A stretch of 64,000 nt of DNA from Pyropia yezoensis (lineage: Eukaryota > Rhodophyta > Bangiophyceae > Bangiales > Bangiaceae): positions 15,115,234 to 15,179,233 of the forward strand of contig CM020619.1 of the NCBI GenBank assembly GCA_009829735.1, given 5' to 3'. The notes under the pieces are model-generated. The model ran no database searches. It was not told the DNA's origin and saw only the letters and a program-made list of their open reading frames with translations. Of this stretch, positions 22,079 through 31,844 are shown in pieces (the stretch's first letter is position 1; each line of letters opens with the position of its first letter). The translations under genes were made by a program, and so were the position numbers.

Positions 22079-23340
22079 GGTGGAACGAACAGAGGGCAAG
22101 AGTGAGAGACAAAAGAGGGGGGGGATGCGGGGCGGGGAAGGGAGGGGGGGGGGTGGGGCAGGGGCGGCTGGGAGAGGCAGGGGGGGAAGCAAGGGAGCGG
22201 GATCGGCTACACACGCGCCGCGCCACCAGCGGCGACGGAGAAGCGTGGCAGAGACAGCTGCGGTGGCGGCAGAGGGCCCGTTTGGCCGCCGCGGTACGCG
22301 GTACCACCCGCGGGGACTGCGCAGTGAGCAGCGGGTGGCGACGATGCGCGAGGGAGTGTGGGGGGTGCGCAGGGGAGGGGGCGGGAGGAGAGGGGGCGCG
22401 GCAGCGGCCAACGAGTCAGAGGAGGGGGCGGTGCGTGCGTTGGGCGTCCGCAGGCGGGCGGCGCAAGGTTGTCTCGGGGCGGCTCCCCTTGGGGTGTTGG
22501 CTCACTGGCGGCATCGCCTGTCTGGCGGTGCCGGTTGCGCGGCCCATCTGCCGCCGCTGACAGTGCAGTCGGCGGCCCCCCACACTCGGCAGCCGATGGG
22601 CGCGATGCCAGTTGTGTTTTTTCTCCTCGCAGCGCGGCAGCGCCCTCCAACCGGGGCGGGTCCAGACCTGCGCAGTGGGGCTTAAAGGGTGTCCACGCTT
22701 TTCTTGATTTTTGTTGCCAAGTGGTCTGCGCAAAACTTGTGAGACCCTCCCACAGCACTGCTCAGAGTGGAAAAAAGCCAGAAATATTTAGCAACTCATT
22801 CTTGGGGCTTTGGAGTACAATGGATTATCTTGAGCAACGAACCAAAAGATGCGTCGCTCGCTGCGCTCTGCTGTGGTACGTGATGTACAAAGGGACACAG
22901 TACTCCTCCTCATACACGCATAGCTTGTACATACAAGGCAGCAGACGTCGTACAGGAAGTTGTCGACGTGCTGGCCGTCTGCGAATCCATGCCACTGGAT
23001 CCGGCAACGACCTGACAAGTGTAGGCGACGCCGCATATCTCCGCACGAAGAAAAAGCCGACCAGGGACTGGGCAGGGCGCCATTCCGGTGCTGTCAGCGG
23101 CTTGTCCCGAAATTTCAAGCTTTGAGACTGAGGAGCATGCATACTTGAGGCCTGGTTGTCACGAGTTTAATGTATGCATTTTAGTTTTTGATTAAAGCAT
23201 AGATTAAAGCATAGAGTAATCAAACCCCGGAACCGACCGTTGCATTAATCATACAGCATTTATCGGCAGTAAGTATACCCAAACGTTGTAAGCGAGTACT
23301 CTATTGTTGTAATACAAAGCTGCCGAGTACACACCACTGC
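22079..23340. other. Promoter region of the methyltransferase gene and flanking non-coding DNA
   Basis: The stretch 22079-22440 is purine-rich on the plus strand, hence CT-rich upstream of the minus-strand gene, as expected for its leader and promoter. From about 22690 to 23330 the composition turns AT-rich. A short direct repeat ATTAAAGCATAG lies at 23190-23217. No gene is supported. Confidence 0.45.
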
Positions 23341-23341
23341 C

Positions 23342-23935
23342 GCTACGATTTGCAACACCACCGTCGCTCACTGCACTACACTGGTGGCCGCCCTGGCCAC
23401 CATCGCCCGGCGGCATCAGGCGACGTCGGGGGCGGGGGCGGCTGCGCTGGCGGCGCTGGTGGTGGTGCCGTCGGCGGTGTCGCCCGCGACGGTCGCGGTG
23501 GTGGGGGAGGGGGGGGCCGTGGAAGCGGCCAGCCTCGCCCTCCTTGTCACCGACGATGACGCGGTCGCGGCGGGCGCCGATGGTGGGGATGGTGGTGGTG
23601 GGAGCCCCGTCGGTTGACGGCCGGTAGAAGCCGATGCCGCGCCAGCCGCGACCGCCACCGCGTCGACCGACGCCGACTCAGTGGCAGCTGCGGCGGCGGC
23701 CTTAACGGCAGCCCTGCGGTTGCTCGCGACGGTGTTCGTTCCCCTCCCACTCGTGGCGGCTCACGCCGTCGCCGCGGCCCTGACCTGGGTGCCGGGATAG
23801 CTCGGGGTGGCGCTGGCCTGCTTTGCTGTCGTGGGCGCCATGGGCGTCGCGCTCACTTACCAAGACGCGGCGGTGCGCCGAGGCGCCGCCTCGTCGACGG
23901 CCGCGGTCATGTCAGGTTCAGCTCCCTGCGTGTAA
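23342..23935 (+). pseudogene. Decayed polytopic membrane protein frame
   Basis: One frame reads like a membrane protein for about 195 codons but is cut by TGA at 23615 and TAG at 23798. Recognisable hydrophobic stretches are VAALATIARR, AAALAALVVVPSAVSPATVAV, LTAALRLLATVFVPLPLVAA and, after the TAG, LGVALACFAVVGAMGVALTY. It ends at TAA (23933), which overlaps a GTGTAAGG that could have been a splice donor. The kinase fragment 500 bases further on may be a later exon of the same dead gene, a transmembrane kinase; this link is inference. Confidence 0.4.
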
Positions 23936-24440
23936 GGTGCACCGGCGCTGGAAGAAGACCTTGCCGCACTCTGTCTACCTCAGTAAAATTGGGTATTTCA
24001 TCATGGGTTGGTTCGCGCGCGGCCAACAACGGCGGCCCATAATGAGGGCAGTGGTATGTTCGTTGGCGGAGCTTGGGCGTGAGAGAGGGGTGTGGCTAGG
24101 TGTTTGGGAGGGGGTGAGGAAGGGAGTGTGGCGGCGGAGGCGGGTGGGGTGGTGGCGCCGCCGCCGGCCGCGCCGACAGCGGGGGGGCGGCGGCGGCAGG
24201 TGCGGCGGCCGCGGCAGCCGCGGCAGCCGCGGCAGCCGCCGAAAGTCACCGCCTATCGTTGGGCGGTGCGTCTGACTGCGGCGGCGGCGGCGGCAGCGGC
24301 AGCCTGTGCAGCGGTCTTGGCGCCCCCGCCCCGGGCTTTGGCGGCGGTGGTAGCGGTGGGGGGGGTGGGGGGGATGGTGGCAGCAGCGTCGTGACGGGCA
24401 TGGGGAGGGGGGGGCGCGCTCCCGCCGGCCGCGGTCGGTA

Positions 24441-24660
24441 GTGCCGGGGGCGGAGCTGCTCGACGCCCTCGCCGCGGTAGGGGGGGGAAGATCCCGCGGC
24501 ACGCTCTGTACCGGGCGCAGCTGGTCGACGAGGTGTATTACGCCCACCGCCGGGGGATGGTACACGGGGAAATCAAGCCGGACAATGTGCTCGATCGACG
24601 CGCGCGGCGGCGGCGGTTCAAGCTCACTGACTTTGGGCTGCGTGGGGCGATTGGCGTTGG
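24441..24660 (+). pseudogene. Protein kinase fragment with altered catalytic loop
   Basis: The piece reads AELLDALAAVGG, then after a frame change in a run of eight G (24480-24487) IPRHALYRAQLVDEVYYAH, then RRGMVHGEIKPDNVL and FKLTDFGL. The last two correspond to the kinase catalytic loop (HRDxKPxN) and the DFG motif. The loop reads HGE where HRD is expected, so the catalytic Asp is missing. Downstream it dissolves into Gly-rich sequence and a poly-G run. No glycine loop or VAIK lysine was found upstream. It is a dead fragment or a sequencing-affected exon. Confidence 0.55.
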
Positions 24661-24711
24661 AGGGGGTGGGGATGGGGGTGGGGGTGGGGGTTCGGCTGGG
24701 GGGAGAGGGGC

Positions 24712-24733
24712 GGGGGGGGGGGGGGGGGGGGGG
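24712..24733. repeat. Poly-G homopolymer of about 22
   Basis: About 22 consecutive G residues follow a G-rich stretch (24655-24711) downstream of the kinase fragment. The length is likely to be uncertain in assembly, which matters for any frame crossing it. Confidence 0.85.
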
Positions 24734-24948
24734 CGCGACGTTGGCTGAGGTGTCCCGCTGTCGCTGGCGTCTTCTGGCGTCTGGATCCCTGCTCCCGCCA
24801 CCGCCCCAGTCGCCGTCCTTGATGGCAGGTTGCAGCAGCGGCGGCGGCGGCGGTGGTGGTGGCGGTGGCGGCGGTGGCGGTGGTGGTGGCGGTGGTGGTC
24901 GTGGGGGTGGTCGAGGGGGCGGCGATGGCGGGCGTCCGGGCCCACTTA

Positions 24949-25114
24949 CAGTGCGTCCCGTAAAAAGTGGACGTGCTCGCGTCGTGATCATGTTATTGTG
25001 CGTCCCGTAAAAAGTGGACGTGCACGGGTCGTGCAGTGTGGGTTTGACTGGTCCAGTGGCCGATATTCGACCTAATCACGACACGAGCACGTCCACTTTT
25101 TATGGGACGCACTA
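24949..25114. mobile_element. TA-flanked inverted-repeat element (MITE 1)
   Basis: The left arm starts CAGTGCGTCCCG and runs about 38 bases; the right arm ends GGGACGCACTA and matches it in reverse with two or three differences. TA dinucleotides flank it (24947-24948 and 25115-25116). TA duplications and such ends are typical of Tc1/mariner-type miniature elements. It has no coding capacity. It interlocks with MITE 2: the left arm of MITE 2 lies inside it. Confidence 0.65.
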
Positions 25115-25342
25115 TAAATATCGGTCACTGCGCAGTGGGTCTCAAACCGAGTACCTACATTTCCGTGCGAGACGGCCCTCAGGGGGTCGTGACGGCCTGC
25201 TTACAGAAGCCGACCCCCCCACAGAGGCCGTAAAGGCCATCGTGCACGGAAATGTAGGTACTCGGTCTTAGACCCACTGCGCTGGACCAATCAAACTCAC
25301 ACTGCACGACCCGTGCACGTCCACTTTTTGCGGGACGCACAA
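24996..25342. mobile_element. TA-flanked inverted-repeat element (MITE 2)
   Basis: The left arm (24996-25053) begins TTGTGCGTCCCG and the right arm (25285-25342) ends CGGGACGCACAA. The arms pair over about 58 bases with three or four mismatches, and TA flanks both sides (24994-24995, 25343-25344). The arms share the motif GTCCACTTTTT and its complement with MITE 1, so both belong to one family. The right arm of MITE 1 and a long central hairpin lie inside this element. Confidence 0.65.
25131..25282. repeat. Long hairpin of about 150 bases inside MITE 2
   Basis: CGCAGTGGGTCT near 25132 and CCGAGTACCTACATTTCCGTGC near 25147 are mirrored by GCACGGAAATGTAGGTACTCGG near 25244 and AGACCCACTGCG near 25270. 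A further inner stem pairs CAGGGGGTCG with CGACCCCCCC. A transcript would fold into a long, almost complete stem. Confidence 0.8.
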
Positions 25343-25346
25343 TATA

Positions 25347-25797
25347 TTGCAGTTCTCCCAATTTTGTCCCATGTGGACAAGAGCAAGAGCAAACTGTGTT
25401 TGACCAATGATATGACTCAGATGCTGCCTCTCTGGCCAATGACTACTCTGCATGAGGGTCCGTTGTTGTACGAACAGTGTGATCGGGGGTTCTCTCGGGA
25501 TTTCTGACCACTTCGAGGGCAGAACAAGCACCGGCTGAGCGCTTCGGACTGTTCTTGACAGGGATGACCTGAGATAAAGGGCCAATCGGCGAGATCCGAT
25601 GGAAAAACAAGAGTGTTTTGACCAACCAGCGTTCGTTGCGAGAGCAGTTGTGGCCATAGCCAATCATCAGGTTCTTCCGACAGACGTGTTGCAGCACGCC
25701 ATTGGTAAGCCCTCTGCTGCGAGCATGCGATTGGCCCTTGCTCTTGTACACTTGCTCTTGCTCTTGTCCACATGGGACAAAATTCGGAAAACTGCAA
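25347..25797. mobile_element. TA-flanked inverted-repeat element (MITE 3)
   Basis: The left arm begins TTGCAGTTCTCCCAATTTTG at 25347; the right arm ends AAAACTGCAA at 25797. The arms pair over about 47 bases with two or three mismatches, including GTCCCATGTGGACAAGAGC and its complement. TA flanks both ends (25345-25346, 25798-25799). It begins only four bases after MITE 2. The 350-base centre shows no coding capacity. Confidence 0.65.
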
Positions 25798-26880
25798 TAC
25801 CTGCGGGAAGGGCGGCCGTGTGGGTTTGGGCAGACGCATTTCAGAAGGGGGCGTGAACATCAATAAAATGCGCCACACCATTGAGAGCACACCCTTCAAC
25901 AGGGAGACCAAGACCAAGTACATTTCATTTAAGGCTGAAACGGGTGCGCATGGCGGCCTGTGACTGGACGACCAAACAGAACCGTGCTTCCCCAACCGGG
26001 GGGGCAGGACTAGTGTAGAACGATGTCTGTGGTTCGCGTGGTGTAGAGTCTAATGTAAGGAAGATGAAGCGGGAGCCACGGCCTTCGAACCGACCGGGCA
26101 ATCGCACAGAAGGTGGCCGTCGTCCGAGCGCACCTAAGCACGATTGTATCCAAAGAGTCCCACTTGTCTTGTCCTCCCGACTCCCTCCTCGCTACTCGAT
26201 GCGAGGGAGCGTATATATAGGCGCGGACCCGCTCGTCACACGCACGCACACGGCACTCCACACCCCACACGGACAGCAAGACACACAACACAAAATAAGC
26301 ACACAACGCAGCGCGAGGATTCAGCGTCACTTACAAGTGCGCAGGCGTGTGCCAGCGGGGCTGATGAAATGTGATGGAGCCGTGCAATTGGCCCGTCACG
26401 TCCCATCCCTTCACAACGATGGAGCGCCGTCACGAAATTGCCAGTATGAAGCCCACGTGGCATTGCTGTCAGCAACAATCACAACATCCGGAACCGTCTA
26501 GAACCGCGCCGCCGCATCGAATGACAATGGTGACGTCAGCCCCGTCAGGCACGGATTCCAACCAGGGAAACCACAGCTTCGCGAGCGTTCGAGAAGGAAC
26601 CGCAGCCTCGCGAGGCCGAAGGCAAATTGTGTGGATCTGAACTTACGTGTATTTTTTTCCGCCCAGTACATGTCCTTGATGCCGCAAACGGGCAGCCCAG
26701 CGCCTGGACTCTGTCCCCGCCCGTATCTGACCTGGTATCGTGGCGACAGCCCGCGTCTGCTGGCCAGCAGGGTGAGGTCGCCGCCAATGCTCGCGTACTT
26801 CTGCCCCCCCCAGGCCCCCCTCACCAGCTCCGCCCCAACTTCTCCATCCGTCATCTGCTCCGCCCCCGTCACCCTCTTTC
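25798..26880. other. Non-coding region with one TATA-type promoter motif
   Basis: Apart from the TATA motif at 26212 I see no gene. A short plus-strand frame from 25772 to 25963 (63 codons) and another at 26521-26640 have ordinary composition but no recognisable content. The region is likely remnant DNA of mobile elements. Confidence 0.35.
26212..26220 (+). promoter_or_regulatory. TATA box without a recognised gene
   Basis: TATATATAG stands in GC-rich surroundings, followed about 20 bases later by a CA-rich stretch (26236-26310) resembling a transcript leader. No convincing reading frame follows, so it may belong to a non-coding transcript or to a lost element. Confidence 0.35.
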
Positions 26881-27055
26881 CGCCTGGCTACGGTCTTCCA
26901 GGACCTTTAGGCCCGCCTGGCTACGGGGGGACCGGTGATCAGCATACAGATCATTTATTATTAAACTGTTCCGGCGCGGCAGCGCCCATCCAGGCCGCCT
27001 GGCTACGGTCTCTTTGGAGGTCCTTTTCGGCCCGCCTGGCTACAGTCTTCCACGA
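26881..27055 (+). repeat. Four copies of CGCCTGGCTACGG, interspersed
   Basis: Copies start at 26881, 26914, 26996 and 27033, the last with one change. Two are followed by related tails (GTCTTCC). It looks like a broken short tandem array with about 33- to 80-base spacing. Confidence 0.7.
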
Positions 27056-27295
27056 CCAACGTTCTTGCCGCCGCGCGGAGCGCTCATCCGGAAACAAGAG
27101 AGGAGAGAGAGAGGAGAGTGTGCAGCTACTATGTGGGGTGAGGGGGAGGTGCATATGCAGCGCAGGGAAGCTGGAAGCGCATGCTGCAGCGCGGGAGTGG
27201 CTTGCGGGGTACTGTGGAGACTGGAATTGGCCCACAAAAATAAACCAGGTATAAAGTGCGCCGGGGGGGGGGGTGGAGGTGGCGGGGACGGCGGT

Positions 27296-27360
27296 GGCAA
27301 GGTAGCCTAGTTGGAGCACACCTGACAACCACCTTGAAGAACCGGGGTTCAATCACAGAC
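27296..27360 (+). mobile_element. tRNA-like head of a possible SINE
   Basis: TAGCCTAGTTGG (27303-27314) fits the pol III A box consensus at every position; GGTTCAATCAC (27346-27356) resembles a B box with about three deviations. Their distance of 43 bases is that of a tRNA gene. The acceptor and anticodon stems do not close, so I do not call a functional tRNA. The following 100 bases may be the SINE body; its 3' limit is not clear. Confidence 0.4.
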
Positions 27361-27729
27361 ACATCTCTTTTTCCAAACACCCTCAATAGACACCTCTTGA
27401 GCACACATCCCATTGGCTGATGTACCTTCGCGAATCCGCACACTACCTTCGCGAGCTCTTGCGAAGGAAGTCGGAGATCCGCGATGCTGTGGTTTCCACA
27501 TCTCCGGATTCACAATGTCAGAGGGTGGCTAAATCGGGCGTAAATTTTCGGAGCCATTGCTACTCCGTGCCGGACCAAACCCCATTCCCATTTGAATATT
27601 TCATAGTGACCATGGAAGCGCGGTATCTTGGCGAGGGAGATACTGTTCGAGCTTCTCGGATCGCTTGCGATCGCATCCTTCCGAAGCGTTTCTCGGGCGA
27701 TCAACCGTGACACGTAGAGGGCAGCTATT

Positions 27730-28374
27730 GGCGATTTCCACAGAATGATCAGCTCCGTAAGAGGGTTCACAGCAGGATCTCCCGGAACAGTCGCCAAGTG
27801 CGCACGCATTCTGGGCCACAAGAATTCTCCTGCGGTGCCCGCGGCCTTGGCCGAACCACATCTAACACCGCAAATCCGTGTCGCATCCGTGTGATGCCTT
27901 GATGTGAGACCGGCCGAAAAATCTCCCGTCTGCACAGACCGGCCCAGTCTTGCAGAGGACTGCTGTCAGGGGCTCACAGCATCGGTCCGAGGCCAGGTGC
28001 CGCGAAATGAGACCGATTCTAGGGCGCTGATTGGCCAGTACAAAGTAGCCTGCAGTTGCACTGACGGGTTCGCAGCAGGTACGGGTTCGCAGCAGGTACG
28101 GGCTGTTGTTACGTGCTCACCGGAGGCCACCACAGAGTACTGTGCCAGTTAATTTCCCGTTGTGGGGGGGATCCATCACTCGAGCACAGCCCTGGAAAGT
28201 CGATCGGAGAGGGGTCAGACGAGGAGCGCCGAATCGGATGAGACGTATGCGATACCTGCTGCCGCGATTTAGCGCCAGCCAATGGGAAGGGGGGAAACAT
28301 CGGTTCTTCGGTGGAATGCTGCTGTGACCTGCTGTGAACCCCCTTATGAATCTCATCATTCTTCAGAAATCGGC
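27730..28374. repeat. Imperfect inverted repeat pair
   Basis: About 48 bases at 27730-27779 (GGCGATTTCCACAGAATGAT ... GGGTTCACAGCAGG) match the reverse complement of 28325-28374 at roughly four of five positions. A direct repeat TACGGGTTCGCAGCAGG lies between at about 28065-28100. No target duplication was found. It may be the remains of a foldback or TIR element. Confidence 0.4.
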
Positions 28375-28606
28375 CATATGCCGTCGATCGCAATCATGGC
28401 CCCCAAATGGCCCTCAAACCTTACAAATTTCTCGACGATCGGCGTACGCGGCGCAATCTGGCTTGGATCTCCCCCGTTGTGCTCGTCCGCGTGGCGTGGG
28501 GGGGGAGAAACGGGTGGAACACTCACTTTGCTCGCCGCATTGGCCGTAGTCTCCCCGTGTAGAGGGGGTTTTGGAGGGGGGGTGCTAGTGTGGGTGTGTC
28601 TCTCCT

Positions 28607-28894
28607 ATGGAAAGCATGTCGCCTGTGTTCCCTTCCCGCAAGACTCCACGGGTCGCCAACGATGTACAAGGATCAGCCTCTGATGTTTCGGGTGGCACCA
28701 GCGTGGACGCCGCAGCCGTACGTTTGCGGTCGGCAACACCTGCGTCTCTCATTTCTCTCTCTCGCGCGTCAGCGTCTCTTGCAGACACCACATCGTCCTT
28801 CCCTCGGGCTCTGAACGTTCGGCACGCTCCGCCCCCCCCCTCGCCCGCAAGCCACGGTTCTGATTTGCGGGAGCACCGTTCAGATGGCTTTTGA
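28607..28894 (+). CDS. Short unassigned frame, possible first exon
   Basis: A 95-codon frame starts MESMSPVFPSRKTPRVAN and is Ser/Ala-rich. Its composition is more protein-like than neighbouring frames, but there is no recognisable domain, and no partner exon could be fixed. It may be chance. Confidence 0.2.
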   Translation: MESMSPVFPSRKTPRVANDVQGSASDVSGGTSVDAAAVRLRSATPASLISLSRASASLADTTSSFPRALNVRHAPPPPSPASHGSDLREHRSDGF

Positions 28895-29846
28895 GCCCAC
28901 ATGGTGAGCATTCTCCACCAGGACGAGACAATGAGGGGGGGGGCTTCCTCGCGTCAGGCCATGGTGTGACGCCGCCCCTGGCGGGCGTTACGTAACGGAC
29001 GAGTGTGAGGGCGTCATGGCGCCGACGCGAGGTGGTCCTTATCATCCGCCTGCAAGGGAGATGTGTGTTCGGGCGTTGTGCCTCCAGGTTGCCACCTACA
29101 AACAGTCCCCATTGCCCAAATCCTCCCGGCCACAGTCTCCCCACCATCCATGTCATAGGACAATCGAGTGTGGGGTCGTCGTGGTGCTCCTACGGAGGTC
29201 ACGCAAGCCCTCTGGATATTTCCAGCGGGGCGGAGTGGCTGCGTCGGGGCATACAGCAGGCGGAGAGGGGGGTGTGCTTGCCACAGGCCCCTCTTTCCCA
29301 AGCTCTGTTTCACAACCGGCACCACTCGCCCGCAGCGTGGATCGGGGGGGGTACACCGCGAAACCGCCCCCCCCCCCGTGTCTGCCCTCCCCCGCCCCCC
29401 CCCTCCCCCCCACAGCGTGAATCCGGGGGGGCTGACCGCCCAACAGCCCCAACGGCCGGACACGCACCCCCCCCGCCTCCTCTACAAGGGAGGGGGGGGG
29501 GCGCGGGCGTTACGCTGGCGGAGGGCGCGCTCCCGCCTTTCGTCGACGTTTTTTCTTGGGACGGGGCGGGGACGTCGCGACCACCGCCCGGGTCGACGCC
29601 ACCCCGCCCGCCCGCCACCGATGGCCGCGCCCCACCCCACATGACTCTCGCCACTCTGCTTGCCCCCGCTCAACCGTACTGACCATTCCATCTCCCGCCT
29701 TTCTCTCTCCCGCCTTGGCGCACCCGACCCCGCCCCCGCCCACGCCAACCGTTCCCTCCCCTGCCCGCAACGACATGCTCGGCCGCCGTGCTGGTGGCCC
29801 ATCTGCGGGGGGCGCCTGGATGTTGCCCCCCCGCGACGGCGCTTGA
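28895..29846. other. GC-rich low-complexity region
   Basis: Runs of C and G (for example 29366-29380 and 29494-29507) and a duplicated motif CAGCGTG(G/A)ATC at about 29333 and 29413 fill this stretch. Frames on both strands are Pro/Gly/Arg-rich by composition. I find no supported gene. Confidence 0.4.
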
Positions 29847-30458
29847 GTGCCGGCCGCGCCCCCGTCAACTGCATGGATGCCGTGGGCGGCGAGCAGCGCG
29901 CCCTGCGGCGCCTACCACTGGGCCTGCCCGTGCCCTTGGGCGTCGCCCCGGCCTCCTGGCTGGACCTACACCCCGCCGCCGACTACCTACGGTGGCGGAC
30001 CTTGCCCTCCGCGTGGGGATCATCACAGCAACTACGGCGGCCGCGACATCGACAGCTTTGGACGCCGCCACCCTCCCCGCGCTGAGCGGGACCAGCCGCC
30101 GCGCCCACGCAGCCGCAATCGCGCGCCGCGCTATCGGGAGGACCAACGCCAGCGCCCCCCCAGTTCCGGCTGGGAGGAGGAGCGTGGCGACCGCAGGGTC
30201 TCTCTTGGCGCCCCGCCCCCGCCCTACGCCGAGCGCATGCCCCAGCTCTACACGAACGCTAGCCCCCGCCCTAACAAGAGCGCCAGCCTCCGCCCTACAA
30301 CGAGCGCCCTCCTGCGCCCTACGACCAGCGGCCGCCACCGCCGCCGCCGTCCCCACCTGCCGCCGACCTTGGCCCCCGCCCGCCGACTCCTCGACTGCCT
30401 TTGCTGCGCCACGGTGGTCGTGGCGGCTACCGCGGGCAAGGCCCTCCGCGCAACTAAC
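29847..30458 (+). pseudogene. Decayed Pro/Tyr/Arg-rich gene with PPPY-type repeats
   Basis: One frame reads GGRDIDSFGRRHPPRAERD and YREDQRQRPPSSGWEEERGD and reaches APPPPYAERMPQLY at about 30250. From there the protein-like text moves to another frame: YNERPPAPYDQRPPPPPPSP (30296 onward), then HGGRGGYRGQGPPRN and TAA at 30456. The intervening bases resemble two damaged copies of a YNER-plus-prolines unit. The whole resembles an RGG/PY-rich RNA-associated protein with small lesions. Whether lesions are real or sequencing errors cannot be told. Confidence 0.35.
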
Positions 30459-30461
30459 GCC

Positions 30462-31843
30462 ATGGGCTCTGGCCTGGGGTGCTCTGAGGTGGAGCTGACG
30501 TGCTTTTCGCAGGCGTGGCTGGTGAAGACGCGGGACAACATTGTGGGGACGGAGCAGGCGGGGGCAGAATTCTACCCTGGGGTGCGTGACGAGTACCTGG
30601 ACCTGATGCGCGCCCGCGGAGCGCTGCCGATGACGAGCGATCGCACGGTGGGATCCATCACCAAGACCTGGGAGAAAGTCAAGAAGGGGATCAGCGCTTT
30701 CGCATCGTCGTTTTTGGCTGTGCAGCGCCTGCAGCTGACAGGCAACCCGTCCGAGGAGGCGGTCATCCAGGGCGCTTTGGCCCACAGAAAGAGCGTGGAC
30801 ATCTACGGGGCTATTCGCAAGCATCAGGCGCGTATGGACGAGACGGAGGCGGAGACCGGGGAAGCGCAAGTACCACCCGCTGGAGAAGTATGCCCCGTGC
30901 TGGGAGGTGCTGCGCAGCTCGGACAAGTGGAGCGGCGCCGCTGGATCGGCTGCCGCGGGAATCGGCACGCGCAGCGGCGCGGAGGGCAGCGAGACGAGCG
31001 AGCATGAGGACCCAGAGACGGACGGCCCGACGGATGGCCCCCGCACCGGTGGCAAGGTCGGGGGCCCTGCATGCAAGTTTGGCCCTCGCACACCTGGCAC
31101 CAAAGGAGCAAAGCGTGGCCCCAAACAAGACATTGCGGCGGCGCGGGAAATGCAGTCCTGTACTGAAGCACTCCAGGCTGTGGCAGATGCCACGGCTGAG
31201 CGGTCGGCCATTATTCTCTTTAACCAGCCCCACATGCGCGATACGGAAGAGGCGAAGCTGTTTATGCGCACCAAAGCGCGCCAGATTATGAAGGCGGCCG
31301 GCATCCCTCTCGGCCCCGAGCCGGCCAAGTTCTGGACCTCACCGACGGTGAGCCCGACCGCGGCGATGGACGCCACGACCGGGCCTGCTTTGTATGAGAT
31401 TGCCGACAAGGAGGAGGACGAAGACGCCAAGATGCAACCGCCGCCGCCCCCCCCCCGCCGCCCCTGTGCACATGGTGCCGTTGCCTGCCCCTGCGGCTGG
31501 GCCTTTGTTGGAATCTGTTGAAGTGGCCGTGGAACCGCCCGTGCAGCCGCTCACGCGACCGGAGGCAGCCACACCCGCGCAAGTGCCCGCAGCAGCGGAC
31601 GGCGCTCCAAGCTCAAGCCCCCGAGCTGTTGTGCCCCCTGTTATCGCGCTCTCGCGCGCGGCCAAGGCCCAACAGATAACGGCGGTTGCCGCGGCGAAGT
31701 TGCAAAACAATTCACTGGGCACCACGCTACCCCTCGATGAGTCCGACCTGTCCTCTAGGCTTTCCTCGCCCCGCGGGCGGGCGCGGACTCCCCGACTTTC
31801 TGACCAATCCAGCAGTGAGTTTGATAGTGATGCCCGCATGTAG
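30462..31843 (+). pseudogene. MYB/SANT-like protein with NAM-associated domain, two frameshifts
   Basis: Part 1 (from ATG 30462) reads CFSQAWLVKTRDNIVGTEQ, FYPGVRDEYLDLM, then DRTVGSITKTWEKVKKGIS and EEAVIQGALAHR. This is the trihelix pattern of proteins that pair with PIF/Harbinger transposases and of plant NAM-associated domains. At about 30858-30861 a run of four G shifts the frame; the next frame continues with CWEVLRSSDKW, the usual next block. A second shift occurs in a poly-C run near 31446-31456, after which the frame continues with LESVEVAVEPPVQPL and ends at 31843. Both lesions lie in homopolymers, so sequencing error is an alternative to decay. The gene abuts a retrotransposon remnant at its stop codon. 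Confidence 0.6.
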
Positions 31844-31844
31844 T

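Noticed and set aside
23975-24991. Minus-strand frame of 338 codons
   Set aside because: Poly-Pro and Arg/His runs produced by G-rich DNA; the plus strand contains recognisable kinase motifs in the same place.
26881-27055. CRISPR-like array
   Set aside because: Four short repeats with unequal spacing, in eukaryotic DNA, without cas genes.
27296-27368. Functional tRNA gene
   Set aside because: Acceptor and anticodon stems do not close and the B box deviates; a SINE head explains the pattern better.
29865-31430. Minus-strand frame of 521 codons
   Set aside because: It is antisense to the MYB/SANT-like gene, whose plus-strand sequence carries the recognisable domain.
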